From Ligula intestinalis (taxonomy: Eukaryota; Platyhelminthes; Cestoda; Diphyllobothriidea; Diphyllobothriidae), in contig JAYGXS010000004.1 in NCBI GenBank assembly GCA_036362985.1, positions 21,753,081-21,817,080 of the forward strand: 64,000 nt of DNA, read 5' to 3'. The notes beneath the pieces are model-generated. The model saw nothing but the letters and a program-made list of their open reading frames with translations. It was not told the DNA's origin and searched no databases. Shown here in pieces: positions 46,399 to 57,154 of the stretch (positions are counted from its first letter, which is position 1; every line of letters begins with the position of its first letter). The translations under genes were made by a program, and so were the position numbers.

Positions 46399-46788
46399 CT
46401 AAATCATTGTATTAGCGGCGGCGCCTGGACCTGTCAACGCTTGCCTCTTGACGGAGTCCTTTAGGAAACGGTTGGGCGTACTCTTGGTGACGAGAGCAGC
46501 TTCCGGAGCTGCCATGGCCTCCAACTTGGCGTCCATCAACTCCACCATCCGCGTAAAAACTAGGTTCATTAGAATAATGCCGAAGAGAATGTAGAGTAGA
46601 GAGGCCACATTGAGGAAGGTCTCGGAGGTGGGCACAATATCACCCAGGCCGATTGTGGTCATACTGATGAAAGAGAAGTAGACGGCATCGAAAGGACTCC
46701 ATTCAGCGGCTGTAGGGCCAATGCACCAACAGTAGATGAGACCGCTGAGCGAGAGATAGCCGACAAGCAGGGCCATACAAGTTAGAAA
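46399..46788 (-). CDS. K2P channel last exon: M3, P2, M4, C-terminus
   Basis: The acceptor at 46789-46790 follows a T-rich tract. Phase 0 start FLTCMALLVG, filter TTIGLGDIVP, M4, then KLEAMAAPEAAL and a short basic tail with KDSVKRQ, ending at TAG (46399-46401). 129 residues. Confidence 0.93.
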   Translation of the reverse strand, partial: FLTCMALLVGYLSLSGLIYCWCIGPTAAEWSPFDAVYFSFISMTTIGLGDIVPTSETFLNVASLLYILFGIILMNLVFTRMVELMDAKLEAMAAPEAALVTKSTPNRFLKDSVKRQALTGPGAAANTMI

Positions 46789-49700
46789 CTAAACAGAAGA
46801 TAAATAAAATATTTTAAGGAGTATAGTTTTTGCTGCAACTCAGAATACTTGTCATTTTTTTCAGAAAGGCGTTTACACGAGCTGCGTTTTGAAAATCCCA
46901 TTTAGGTTGTTTCTTCTGCAGGATCGGTTATTTTTCATGAACATTGCTGATGAAGAGCCCAATCAATCATTAACGATTTTGTCTACTCAGATTGTACACT
47001 ACCATCAAAAGTGTCTAAGCGTTCTGGGAGAGTTAAAATTTTTTCATATAAACTGGAAGGCCGGCATCCCAAGAAATGTAGTTTCAAGGAAAGGCGTCCA
47101 TGGAAAAAATGAGGAAACCTTATTCAGTAAATGTTTTTTGCACAATTTTTCAAGTTTGATGACAACCTGGGGATCCAGTGTCAAAAATTTACTGAATAAA
47201 GTTTCCTTATTTTCCAAAAGAATGTTTTTCCTTGAAAAGAGTAAAGATTGTAACGCTGTTACTATCCCATTCCCTTGACCTCAACAGACTTAGCCTTCAC
47301 GCCTTGGCTTTTGTTTATGACAGTGGATGCCATGGCCCCCACTGTGCCTCGTTATACCTTTTACTCTCTGAATCGCAATAGAAAAACCTTCTCCGGCTTT
47401 TAGGTGCCCATTTTTATTTAAAGCGCCTCGTTGGTTGGAGCTCAGGTTGAATGCTAGGGCAGTCGTAGTCTTCCTTCGAGAGCGACTAAAACCCGACAGT
47501 GACTCTCATTTACCTTAGCCCAACTTATTTTAATTCAAGATATACCCATTGTGTGGGGATGAAATTCGAAGACGAGATGATCCGATACCCAATAAGTACA
47601 AAAGTATAGTGTTATGCCTGTTTTTATAAAAGGTAGCAAAATAAAAGTGGAAGAAAAGTAGTTCTATTTTTATCACGTGTAGAATTTGCGGGCGACCGAA
47701 ATGAAGTGCACTCAAAACTGGTATCTCAGCGTGTCCGAAATGGCTCGCAATTATGAGTTAGGTCAACTGCTACCACAATCTCGCTTATGTTATCTTCCTA
47801 GGTCAAAAAAGCATTTCAGACTTTTCATCAACATTTCATGGGATTGCTCACTGGGTGCACATCTACTCTTTTTTGGAATTTGTGTACGAAAAAGGAATAC
47901 ACAAGACATTTTTTGAAACGGCTTATCCAAAATACACCAAGGTTTTCCAATGAAAATAAATTTCAGCATCAAGCTCTTTAACCTCATCATTAATATCTAT
48001 ACGTATCTAGGGTACCATATAAATTTTCATTATGCTTTTGTTTGTGTGCCTTACGCGTCGGTAAATTGCCAAAGTCGTTAACTAACGTATTATCACAATG
48101 CGTCACATATTCCTACTTCGTATAGTCTGGAGTGAACCGATTTATTGTGGGCCTGAATTCTTCAAAAGGTGCATTGATGCTAATTATCATTCATAAACAA
48201 TACAGTTTGAGTAGCTTTTGTGTTCCGGGTAAGATCAAAAAAGCATAAATTGGCTAGACAACAATATCACTTTTCGCGAAGGATATTTCATGAAATAAAA
48301 ACCAAAACACTTCAACGTGACTTACAGAAAAATCGAAAGTTGTGTCTGCTCTTGAGTACGCGTCTCTTAGACCTATAGGAATGCCACTGGATTCTAGCGT
48401 CATCAAATTGATGGCCTTGAGGAAGCGGACAACAATCTTTGAAATTCGCGAGAACACAAGAGTACAGAGAGGTATTGCCAAGAGGCAAAAGCCCATAGTC
48501 AGAGCCCGACCAATCGTTGTGTTAGGAAAGACGTTTCCGTATCCTAAGGAGACATAAGTAGCCAGAAATGGGTTGCTACTGAGTGAAGAGGAAAGAGCGA
48601 GAGAGAAAGAGGCTGTCTCTGCCAGTAGCCGGCATCTTACCCAGGGTTGTGAAGAGGGTTATGCAGTAGTAGATGCTGCCCCACATACTCCACGACGGGG
48701 GTATGACGGCATTGCCCAATTCGTCATTGCCGGCTTTCCAGGCCTGTCTGAGTCTGTCACGATACTTGTTCACCTGAACCACCAGCTTGGACCAGTCCGC
48801 CTTCTCGCCCTCTTCGGCCAACTCCTGCGCCAAAACAAAGATCCTTTGCCGAGCCTAAAATGACACAGGATCACATATTTAGTGTAAAGGGAAATTTGGA
48901 GAAAAGTAACTTTTGTAGGCCCACTCATACACCTCTAGTCCCAACAGTTTGTCCTGCAAAAACGGGGGTATAGAGTTTTGGGGTGTGGAGAAATAGGATA
49001 GGCAGAGAAGGAAATTTTCAGAAATAAGTGTTGAGTGAAAAAAGGTAGTCGAAGTTGCTTCCTGCGGCCGCTGGGAGTAAGTTGTTCTGCACGTAAATTG
49101 AAGGTGTGCGCGGCACTTTGCGCCGCGGACTATACTAAACTAACTCCAGACCGGTAAGTTGGACCTCAGGTAAGTTGAAATAGACGACCTCCTAACCACC
49201 ATTTCAATTTTTTGGGAAAATCAAGAAACCTGCAATTTCATAATCGGTTTTTTTCCGCAAAAGGTTAAACGATAGTACAAATACGGAAAATCTACAGAAA
49301 TAAAATAACAAAACTTCTAAATAAAGTAAAATAAAAATGCATTTAACATTTATTAAAGTATATTCCACTGCATGTCCTAATTTCCCACCCATAAATCCCT
49401 ATAACCACAGTTTTCGTAGGAAAACATGCAGGGAGTGGGGATTAATGATCGTGTCTCTATAAGCTACTGTTGCCGAAATTTGATAACAGGTCCCATCGAC
49501 TAAAACTGCGTCAAACACACAAAATTGTTTAGGCCGTAAATGACTAAAACCGCGGTTAGGTCTTCAAGAATTTACGAGCCATTGCCACGTGAAGGCAAGA
49601 ATGACGGCAAATTGAGTTTGCAGTTTTTTAATTTCCTTAAAAGGAGCAAACAGCTTGAAAGGGACACGTTAGATTTCCTAAGCTGTAGAGTTTAAGTGAA

Positions 49701-52700
49701 ACCGAGGGCTTTTTTGTCAGCATTCTTCTCGCATGCATAAGTATGACTTCCGTGCCAATCTCCATTCGATAGCATGGTAACCGGACTTACATTTCTTAGG
49801 GGTTTCTCTATAACAACACCAGATGGTCTTTAGCAAAGCTGCAACATATTCAAGTAGTTTACTTTCGCTAAATAGGCAAAAAATATAAATCTACCTGGGT
49901 CAGTCGAGAGTAATAAGCCTCTTTACATTTGATTACGGAGGGAGATGTTGCTTAATAATTCGTTTGAAAACATGCCCACCTTAACTTTAGTTGGACGAAC
50001 AGATTTTATTCACTTCTGAGCTTTTTGGAGTTCCGTGGCATTTGAGGATATACCAATTTACATGAGACACATGGACATGGCGTTGCACCGATCCCAACGC
50101 GATAAGAAGCAATCCCTTGTCCTTTAGTGCTCTGGTCTTGCCAATAGTGGAGAATATGCGACTTCCAGGAAGCAGTTCAGAAGACGAGGATGCGATCACT
50201 GAAACAAAGTTTTATTTTCCTAATGTTTCGGATTCCGTCGGGGAATCCTTAATCACAGGTGATGGTAGCAGTCATAGTCATGCGCAGATAGGCTCTGGTC
50301 TTGTGAAGTCACAGATATGACAGTTCTACCGTCGTACCCCGTCCATGGCATACCTCAGGGCGTAGGCGCGACACCGTGCACTTGTGTGTGTGCAGCCGTT
50401 TACAGTGTGGTGACTCATTTCGCACAGGCCAGCATATGCCAAGGCTCACCACTGCCAACTATAACACGTGCGCTGGCCGCTTACGCCCGTCCGTCTAGCC
50501 AATCCACATGACCAATCACCTGTCAAGGCCGACCCACACAAAGGGCGCTACAGGTGCTGTGGCAATTCCCGCGTTCACCACATTTCGGGCGTGCCGCTGC
50601 GGCCGGCGGTTACTCGCTTGTCTAACAGTCAAAGTCCTCTTACCGATTCTCTATTCCTTCTGTACAGAGTAAACTACTCCTACCACTCTGGCCTCCAATG
50701 AATTCTCTTCTCCCAAGGAACTGGGCCTGAAGATCGCAGTTCCTAGGGTTTAACTTACTAACCCCCCCCCCCCCCCTGCGATAATAGTGACATGGACTTG
50801 TACTCTACTTAGCACTTTTTCTTCTCAGCTACCTTACTGTGATGGGAAGGCAGTTTCAAGATTTCCGAAGGTGTATGCGCAGTCAGTGGCCAACAAAGCT
50901 AAACAGTCCAGAGACAACCTGGTTCCCAATCTTGATGTGTCAGGCTACTGTAAGGGTGGTGGATATTTCAGGTGGGCGTGAGAGTTTCATAAAGATTGGC
51001 GCATGGGTGTTCAAGGGTCGGATACGGAACTCATGCTTCTCGTACTGCCTTGGGATTCAGCAGCCGCACAGTGGCTAGACCGAAGGAAATTGCTGACAAA
51101 AACTAGGAATAATGGAATGGCCACTGCTGGCTTATTAGGCGTCATTAACCAGCCATACCCAACCCCAAGTGTCGCATTACCCTGGGCTTGAATCCACGAC
51201 CGGCTGATTATAAGTCCATTGAGCGTGCATTTTAATGGTAAGTGTGTTGGACTTCTGCTCAACAGCTCACGGATTCAAGTCTCGGGTAACGCATCTCCTG
51301 AGAGTTCGGTTTAACTGGCTGATGATGGCTAATGAGCCAGAAATGGCCATTCCCGTCTCTTTCTTCTCTTTTCCGGAAATTTTCAGCTGGGTTTAGTACT
51401 AGCCACTGTGCGGCTGCTGGCGGGGATCGTGAGTGAGTCGCAAGATACTAGGGGACGATTGAGTCCCCTATCCGACCGGTGAGCGCCCTTCCACTAATGC
51501 TAATATTCCCGATTGAAACCGACAAAATAACGAGCCCGTGGCTCATTTAGCCAAGCAGCCCGTCACGCATCTGAACACAAAGTGCCTCCTGGTGTAGAAT
51601 GCAATGGAAACGTAGGATAGGTCTTTCTTCATGTTCACAGAGAAGCGCCACAAACCCTTTGTTTTTCCCCACCATACACGGAGCACCATCAGTACACACT
51701 GAGAGTAGCTTATCCATAAGTAGATTTCTTTCTTGAGCGAACTCCATGAAAGACATGAACAAACCCTTGTGGATCTCTTGTGGACCCTTTTCTTGGCAGA
51801 ACCGCAAGACTTTCGTCACGCAGGGTATCACCAGCAGCATATCTCGCAATAACACTGAACTGCGCAAAATGGCTTACGTCTGTTGACTCATCCAAAGCCA
51901 GGGAAAAGAACGGAGCTGCATTTATGTCTTTCACTTGCGTTTCCTCCCCGTGAATTGCCATAATGATGGTACGCTCATGAACAGTTTTTGCCGACAGAGG
52001 AACGTCTTGTATCCGTTTTATTATTTTGTCTTTGTTCGAAAAATCATCAAAAAGTTTATTAGCTACATCCAGCATGAACGTTTTAGTATACTCGCCATCT
52101 GTGAATGGTTTTCCTTTCCTCGCTATTGCTAAAGATCCAGCAAAGCTAGCGGAGTTATAATCACATTTTGGGTCCATACGCGGAGTTGCTGCTGGCTGGC
52201 CTGCACCCTGGTCATTAGCTGTTGGCATGCTTTCTTTCTGCTATCTCCAGCAGGGTATTTGGTGCAAAGTAATCATGGCGTGTTTTGAAGTGGTGTTTTA
52301 CATTCGGCCATTTCATCGTGTCATTGCAAATTAGACACACCGCTTAACCTGCTCTTTCCACAAGGGCGAATTCTTCGGCCCTCTTGCCCTGAAATGTACA
52401 ATGCCCTTCATCTATTTTTCTTTTCACCATCTTCTTTGTTGCAGGGGTTAACTTTGAGTAAATGAAAGAAAGGGTGGGTAGCGATCAAGGATGTGCGATC
52501 TAAGAATATTCTGCCTGATGAAAGAAAGCAGTCAGAGTGATTTATTAGTACACAAGGCAAGTTTCCGCGAATGGACTGTTTGCTCGAATGTGATAAATGC
52601 ATCCGTCTGGGGGAACATGAACACAAGGGACTATAGGTGACAAGACAGGCTGGTCTATGCGCGTGAGATAGCCTTGTCTCCCAGCGTAACCTTGAATAAG

Positions 52701-54457
52701 CTGAGGTCAAGTCTGGGGGTGTCGTGCTTTAGTAGAGCGTCAGTTATTTAGCAAGATTGTCGCGGCCGTTGGAACGCAGGTAAAAAGGGAAGCAGCTGCT
52801 GTCAGCTAGCCGGAAAGGGAACACCGAAGCAACTGCTAGGTCAAACCTAACAGCGCTCAACTGCCAGAGATGAGTCGAGATTAAGTTAATTCTAATACGC
52901 GTCTCGGCGGCGGCACGTCATTAGAGGAACCAAAATCCTCCTCCCTCTCTCATGCACTAGCCGTCTATTCGAGCCTGCCAATCAATAAGTGTGGAGATTG
53001 GGTGCAGTGGGTGACAACCTGAAGGTCTCCGTCTTGGGCGTGTCCCATACTCACGTGTGATCGTGCAGCAAAGGCAAAGGTAGTTTAGGTAGTGCACCTC
53101 ATAGGTCTTAAAGGTGGAAGCAGTTTCAAAGGACATTTACAAAGGCTTTCAGGATGAGTTTCTTTTCCATCTCCATCAATATTATCTTCTCTTGGTATTT
53201 TTTTTCGAAAAAAAGAATTTAGGAAAACTACTACAGTTTGTGGGAAGTGACCGCATGGATAGCTCTCCAGAGGCTTCCATAACACAATCTAGACAGACCC
53301 ACATTACTAACAAAGGCAAAAGAGACCGTTATGGCCACAGCTGGCTTATTGACCCATTATTATGCAGCCGCATCCAGCTTCAGGATTGTAATCTGTGGAG
53401 CTCGAACCGGCGTTCTGCTAATTAGAGGTCCAACACTCTAACCATGGAGCCAAGGACTAGTTTCTCGTTATCAATGAGAAACAAATATTCTACCTAGGTA
53501 ACGATTTTTTACAGAACATACTCTTCTCAGGGGTCAGAAAGAAGCTTGTTCAAAAACCAGCACCCTGACGTGACTAAAATATTTTGGGAGTAGGCTGCGT
53601 TGAGACGAAGCTGACTCGATCGCTAGGACAATACTTTTATTCGTCTGACGTTTTGACATCCATCGTGGATTCATCATCAGAGACATTAGCAGAAAGCAGT
53701 AGCAGGCAGTGGAAGTAGGCTGCATGATAGTCAATACTACAAACCTACTTGAGAACTTTGTTTGAATCGAGACCACATGTCAGAATTCAGGTTGGCGTTT
53801 TATCAAATAGGGAATCCGCGTTTGTAATGACCTCGGACGGACTCAAGGCAGCCCAATAAAAGCTTTTCAGTAAACATTCGGGGCCCGTTATTGTCTGGCA
53901 CGTCCGTAATGCAGCCCATTAGGGGGCTAAAGACATGGTGACAACCAGGAATTTCAGCAGTAGCCACGAGAGAGACTGCCATGTGAATTTGTGGCTCATT
54001 TGCGGCCATCAAGCCTGCCTTCTTCCAGGTTCAATTTCAACTTTGCCCGACTCGGGCGGAGGGTACGCTATTAAAATATTTTGTTAGCATTACTGCTAGT
54101 TCCGTCGACTCTAATGTCCACGGCAGAAGTCATTAATGCTTGTGGAGCTTCACGGAAATGTGGTACAGATACATCCACGACACTGGGTGGGGTATAACTG
54201 AATAATACAAAAATTTCTACTTTAAGCTGTCTCATAGTTATCACTCCTCATTCTACTACAGTATTCACTTTAAACAATCCAATTTGCGCACCGTATTATC
54301 TTCAGGACATGCAATCAAATAAGAAAACGAACCTTCGTAGCTTGCACGCGTGTCTGAACTTCGGCGGGTGCCTCAATCCGAGTGAAGACGAAAGCTCCAA
54401 TAAGTGTGATCGTCACAAGAGAAAGTAGCAAGCCAGTTGTGGAGTTCAGAAAACGAC
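46399..54457 (-). CDS. Two-pore-domain (K2P/TWK-type) potassium channel, 5' end missing
   Basis: K2P channels are plasma-membrane leak channels that set the resting potential; two subunits form one pore, each giving two pore loops. Four exons on the minus strand join in compatible phase: 54333-54457, 48641-48854, 48326-48543 and 46399-46788. They encode about 314 residues: M1 (TGLLLSLVTITLIGAFVFTR), an extracellular cap helix without cysteine, P1 with filter TTLGYG, M2 and M3 around GFCLLAIPLCTLVFSRIS and FLTCMALLVGYLSLSG, P2 with filter TTIGLG, M4 (ASLLYILFGIILMNLVFTR) and a short tail ending TMI. Introns follow GT-AG. The first exon with the start codon is not found and must end in phase 1. 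Subfamily is not assignable from sight. Confidence 0.92.
46789..48325 (-). other. K2P last intron, with a small MITE-like inverted repeat
   Basis: GT at the left of exon 48326-48543 (GTAAGT) and AG before 46788. At 47083-47240 two arms of about 55 bp are reverse complements (TTTCAAGGAAA, AAGGAAAC.TTATTCAGTAAAT), like a small terminal-inverted-repeat element. A plus-strand frame at 46889-47278 runs through it and looks like chance. Confidence 0.7.
47083..47240. mobile_element. MITE-like inverted-repeat element in K2P intron
   Basis: About 158 bp with inverted arms and a 50-bp middle. No target duplication identified. Confidence 0.5.
48326..48543 (-). CDS. K2P channel exon: P1 end, M2, M2-M3 linker
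   Basis: The acceptor CCTTAG|GA completes the second Gly of the first filter, giving (G)GYGNVFPNTTIGRALTMG, then M2, then VVRFLKAINLMTLE and a linker to TTFDFS; donor GTAAGT in phase 0. 72 residues plus the split codon. Confidence 0.93.
48641..48854 (-). CDS. K2P channel exon: cap region and start of P1
   Basis: The acceptor TTTTAG precedes ARQRIFVLAQELAEEGEK; the exon continues through WSKLVVQVNKYRDRLRQAWK and PPSWSMWGSIYYCITLFTTL, and the donor G|GTAAG splits the Gly codon of the filter. 71 residues plus one base. Confidence 0.93.
50120..50262 (-). repeat. PLE tail with hammerhead-like motif
   Basis: On the minus strand: CCTGTGATTA, stem II GGATTCC/GGAATCC around CCGAC, GAAAC, ATTAGGAAAATAAA, then GTGATCGCATC. 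Box 1 is not CTGATGA, so it is decayed. Nearest relative at 54640-54800. Confidence 0.5.
50570..50790 (+). repeat. PLE-associated tail repeat with poly-C run
   Basis: Same family as 12560-12722. A run of about 16 C at 50761-50776 replaces the usual AACCCCTGCGATA junction. Confidence 0.5.
51058..51555. repeat. HH-SINE fold-back pair plus start of a further unit
   Basis: A minus-strand copy (51058-51180) faces a plus-strand copy (51230-51430); the outermost bases AGCAGCCGCACAGTGGCTAG recur in inverted order at 51395-51420. The plus copy runs on through linker (ATGCTAATATTCCCG) into the start of another tRNA-like head (GAGCCCGTGGCTCAT) and is cut off at the hAT remnant. Confidence 0.65.
51313..51357 (+). 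ncRNA. Type I hammerhead-like ribozyme, best-preserved core (HH-SINE)
   Basis: AACTGG (stem I), CTGATGA (51319-51325), a perfect 5-bp stem II TGGCT/AGCCA with loop AATG, GAAA (51340-51343), loopless stem III ATGG/CCAT, T at the cleavage position (51351), then CCCGTC pairing with stem I apart from one mismatch. All core residues match the consensus CUGANGA...GAAA...UH. Confidence 0.72.
51556..52430 (-). pseudogene. hAT-family (BED finger, GTF2IRD2/ZBED-like) transposase
   Basis: hAT transposases cut and paste DNA using a DDE-type RNase H fold. The ATG at 52430 begins MVKRKIDEGHCTFQ; a TAA interrupts (52344-52346), then a BED finger CLICNDTMKWPNVKHHF with H-x4-H follows. After a frameshift: SFAGSLAIARKGKPFTDGEY, AKTVHERTIIMAI, FFSLALDESTDVSHFAQFSV (the LDESTD block carries the first catalytic Asp), then in another frame LLSVCTDGAPCMVGKNKGFV (second Asp) and LRFHCILHQEALC. 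The C-terminal dimerisation part is lost. Dead copy. Confidence 0.82.
51556..52856 (-). mobile_element. hAT transposon remnant
   Basis: Transposase coding remnant with about 430 bp upstream that also occurs at 34946-35460. The 5' end is near TTAGGTTTGACC (52840-52856). The 3' end is missing at the HH-SINE boundary. Confidence 0.68.
52857..53314. other. No gene recognised
   Basis: Still inside the K2P intron; nothing seen. Confidence 0.45.
53315..53462 (-). repeat. HH-SINE variant with a different tRNA-like head
   Basis: The minus-strand head has TGGCTCCATGGTTAGAGTG (A box) and CGGTTCGAGCTCC (B box) at 53385-53462. It is followed by a decayed tail with AATAAGCCAGC and GGCCAT but no usable hammerhead core. 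Confidence 0.55.
53534..54012 (-). repeat. PLE 3' region with hammerhead-like motif
   Basis: The hammerhead-like motif at 53641-53690 (-) has CTGATGA, then hairpin ATCC/GGAT, then TCAAAACGTC (GAAAC expected) and AGACGAATAAAAG. The upstream minus frame (53803-54012) with RMFTEKLLLGCLESV may be the end of the PLE protein, but this is weak. Confidence 0.5.
54333..54457 (-). CDS. K2P channel exon: first transmembrane segment
   Basis: The acceptor TTAAAAG after a pyrimidine-rich tract opens in phase 1: (x)RFLNSTTGLLL, M1 through IGAFVFTRIE, then APAEVQTRVQATK and donor GTTCG. 125 bp. The upstream exon must end one base into a codon; I searched the minus strand by eye as far as about 58 kb and found no convincing partner. 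Confidence 0.88.
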
Positions 54458-54639
54458 CTTTTAAAGAAGGAAGGGGGCAGACTACGGGGTAAGTAAGCAG
54501 AAATTAAATGACATCTGTTGTTGCATTAGAGACTACATTTTACAGGTCAAATCACCTCACTGTCCGATGAGACACTTGAGAAAAAAGCAATGTGTTGCTC
54601 CTCTGTGAGATGCAGACTCCAGGTAGATGGATTTATGAC

Positions 54640-54800
54640 TGTGACCCCAATCTGCGCATGTCTCACACCATTCTACGGTTACCTGTGAGTAAGGATTCTC
54701 AACAGAATCCGAAACATCAGGAAAATAAAATTCTTGTTTCAGCGATTGCGTCTTCTTTATCTGGACAATAAGGCTGCGTCTTCAAAAGTCGGCATCCTGG
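54640..54800 (+). repeat. PLE tail with hammerhead-like motif
   Basis: Core at 54681-54730: CCTGTGAGTA, perfect stem II GGATTC/GAATCC with loop TCAACA, GAAAC, ATCAGGAAAATAAA, then GCGATTGCGTC. Box 1 is decayed as in the 50.2-kb copy. Confidence 0.5.
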
Positions 54801-57154
54801 ATTGAAAATCCTACCTGAGTACTAATTTCTAAACCAAGACACATTTCAGAGTTATGTTTAACATTTCTTGCTATATGTCACCTATTGCATATTTGAAGGT
54901 CACAAATGCCAAACAATTTTACAGCGTCGTTATTCACTTTCATGTATTTGTGTAGCACTTTACTTTAAAACGACACTGTCGGCAGCTAAAACACTTCCAT
55001 AGGACGCCACTTTGTGCCCTGCTCCTCCGAGATCATCGATTCCACCGAAGGACTCCCTACCTTAAGACGCCGTTTTGCATAAACCTCTTCTGTGAGACCT
55101 CAGTTTATAGTGCATAGCAGCATACTGTAAGAGTAGCGCAGAATACCTCCGTTAAGTATCCGAAGAATCTACAATTGAGGTCTCGATGTGAAACTCTGCT
55201 TACCTGATCACAAACTGTTTGGCCAAGGTAATCAAAAAAGTAAACACATTATCATATGCAAATTTTGGAGCATATAATAGGCAGTTGCAACGAGTATCGC
55301 ACTCTCATTTCGGTTCTAATCTTCAGTTCCTTCTTAAGCGCACACTTTTGAAAGGGTCCGAAATAGAGATAAATAGCTAATCACAAGAAACCTTTCCAGA
55401 TGAGAAAAAGGCGAATATGGATACCAGGAGGAAAGCCTTATCTTTTTTACAGAATACCCGAACAGTAACACACCCAATTGAAAGTGCTCCTGCAAACGTC
55501 TGAGCCTACATTACAATACCTGCGTACACAAACCCAACCCACCCGCAATTATTTTCACCTGGGTTCTCCTTGGACATGTTGCCCATAGACGGAATGCGGG
55601 GTTACGTGCGAGGAGAGTACATACGCACAGGGCTGAAATGCAGCAAACTTTCGCTGGACCTTAGGATTGCCTTCCGATCCCATCGTAACCTTTTTAGGTA
55701 CGAAAGACAGCAATGACTTTTTCCCTAGAGGCATATCACACAACTTGCAGAATTTGATAGGCGATACTGTTCGTGCCCGTCTTTCGACGAAGATTTATCT
55801 TGGCACAATCGTTGAAGCCTTTTAGGACAAGCCTTTTTTGCGGGCACATACCAAAAAGCTAGGGCCTATTTACAGGTTCTTTGTGTAGCTTTTACAGTAG
55901 TCAGATCTAAAAAGACTACGTTTTTTCGTTTGTCACCGAGCTTTATTGTCACACTGTACATCCCATTCTTCACTGTTCGGTCTAGTAGGCTTCATGGTAG
56001 CAGTCTAAGAGATTTACACTGTACTGGGCTATATAACAAAAGAGAAGATCTGCTTATCACTACTTAAAACATAAATTTTGGCCTTAAGGGCGCAACCTTA
56101 TCCTGGTTTACTTTAAAGGGATAGTTCCTCCTAAGCCCTAGCAAATAATTCGTGAAACAATTCTGTTTGGTTATACCTGCTATCTATGACCTCTCGTGTG
56201 GCTGATTTTAAATCCCTGGTACGAATTACCTTGCTATTAACAGTTTGTATCTTTTACGACCTCTCAATAGTCTGTAGGATCAGTTGCGAACCATTTTTGT
56301 GCACATCGATAACGGCCGCTCACTCAGAAGGCATCGGTTCTCGTGGACCGATTTTTGTATTGTAAATGTTCTTCGTAGTAATTGCACTAAAAGCTGCCGA
56401 AATTGATTAAGAGTGACTAGAAGGCTAAAGCAATAAAGCGTCCTTGTTACTCATGATTGATTACAGCCTGACCTTTCCTATTCGTATATGGCATGTTTAT
56501 CTTACTTGAGCAAACTATTCAAGCTTTGACTATAAGTTAATCCCTAGACATTAAAAAATGCCGCCATTTGTATGAGACAACCTGACTTGTTGAAGGAACT
56601 GTAGCATCCGTATAGTTGTTGAGACAACTTAAGCCGTGTAATCTTGTCTCGTCTCACGTCTCTGTTTACAAATTTATTGAAAATATATAGGCAAGAACTT
56701 GGTAAACAATGGTTTTTCACTCAATTTTCACATTTGTTCGCTAGCCGAGCAATATGTCTGAGTAACATTCGAGGTCAATTATTTGATACGACTCTATCAG
56801 AATTATTCTCACGTGAAGACGCGAGAATAGGAGTCCCCGTAGTAAGAAACGTGGTCCTGCATTAAATTTCATAAAGGGTACTTAGTCTCGTGTTCTAACC
56901 TAAATTCCAACAGTAAATATAGCTCAATATTCGGTCCTACCCCCAGCATTGATCCTAAAATTATCCTTAACCCTAACTCCAATCACACTGAAATTTAGCG
57001 CAAGGCCACCTTTTCCTACCCCCGTGGCTTGCTATCGCAGCAAAAGCCGTCGAAATATATTTAGAATATGCAGCCATTTGTACTACATGCGACCATCACT
57101 TTACGATTTTAGATCCGAGAGCGGGAAAAATGGCTGATTGACGGAAATTTGAAA
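54801..57154. other. No gene recognised; may hide the K2P first exon
   Basis: Short frames without domains. A minus frame at 55555-55743 starts with ATG and ends near a GT, but the phase does not fit the K2P second exon. Confidence 0.4.

Larger units (their letters stand above)
48855..54332 (-). other. K2P 5.5-kb intron loaded with mobile elements
   Basis: Bounded by the donor AAG|GTTCG at 54332 and the acceptor TTTTAG at 48855-48856. It holds a PLE tail (50120-50262), a PLE-associated repeat (50570-50790), an HH-SINE fold-back pair (51058-51555), a dead hAT transposase (51556-52856), a further HH-SINE piece (53315-53462) and a PLE end (53534-54012). The 49000-50120 part shows nothing. Confidence 0.8.

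Noticed and set aside
55555..55743. First exon of the K2P channel
   Set aside because: It starts with ATG and ends near a GT, but the phase at the possible donor is 2, whereas the next exon needs 1, and the peptide does not look like a K2P N-terminus.
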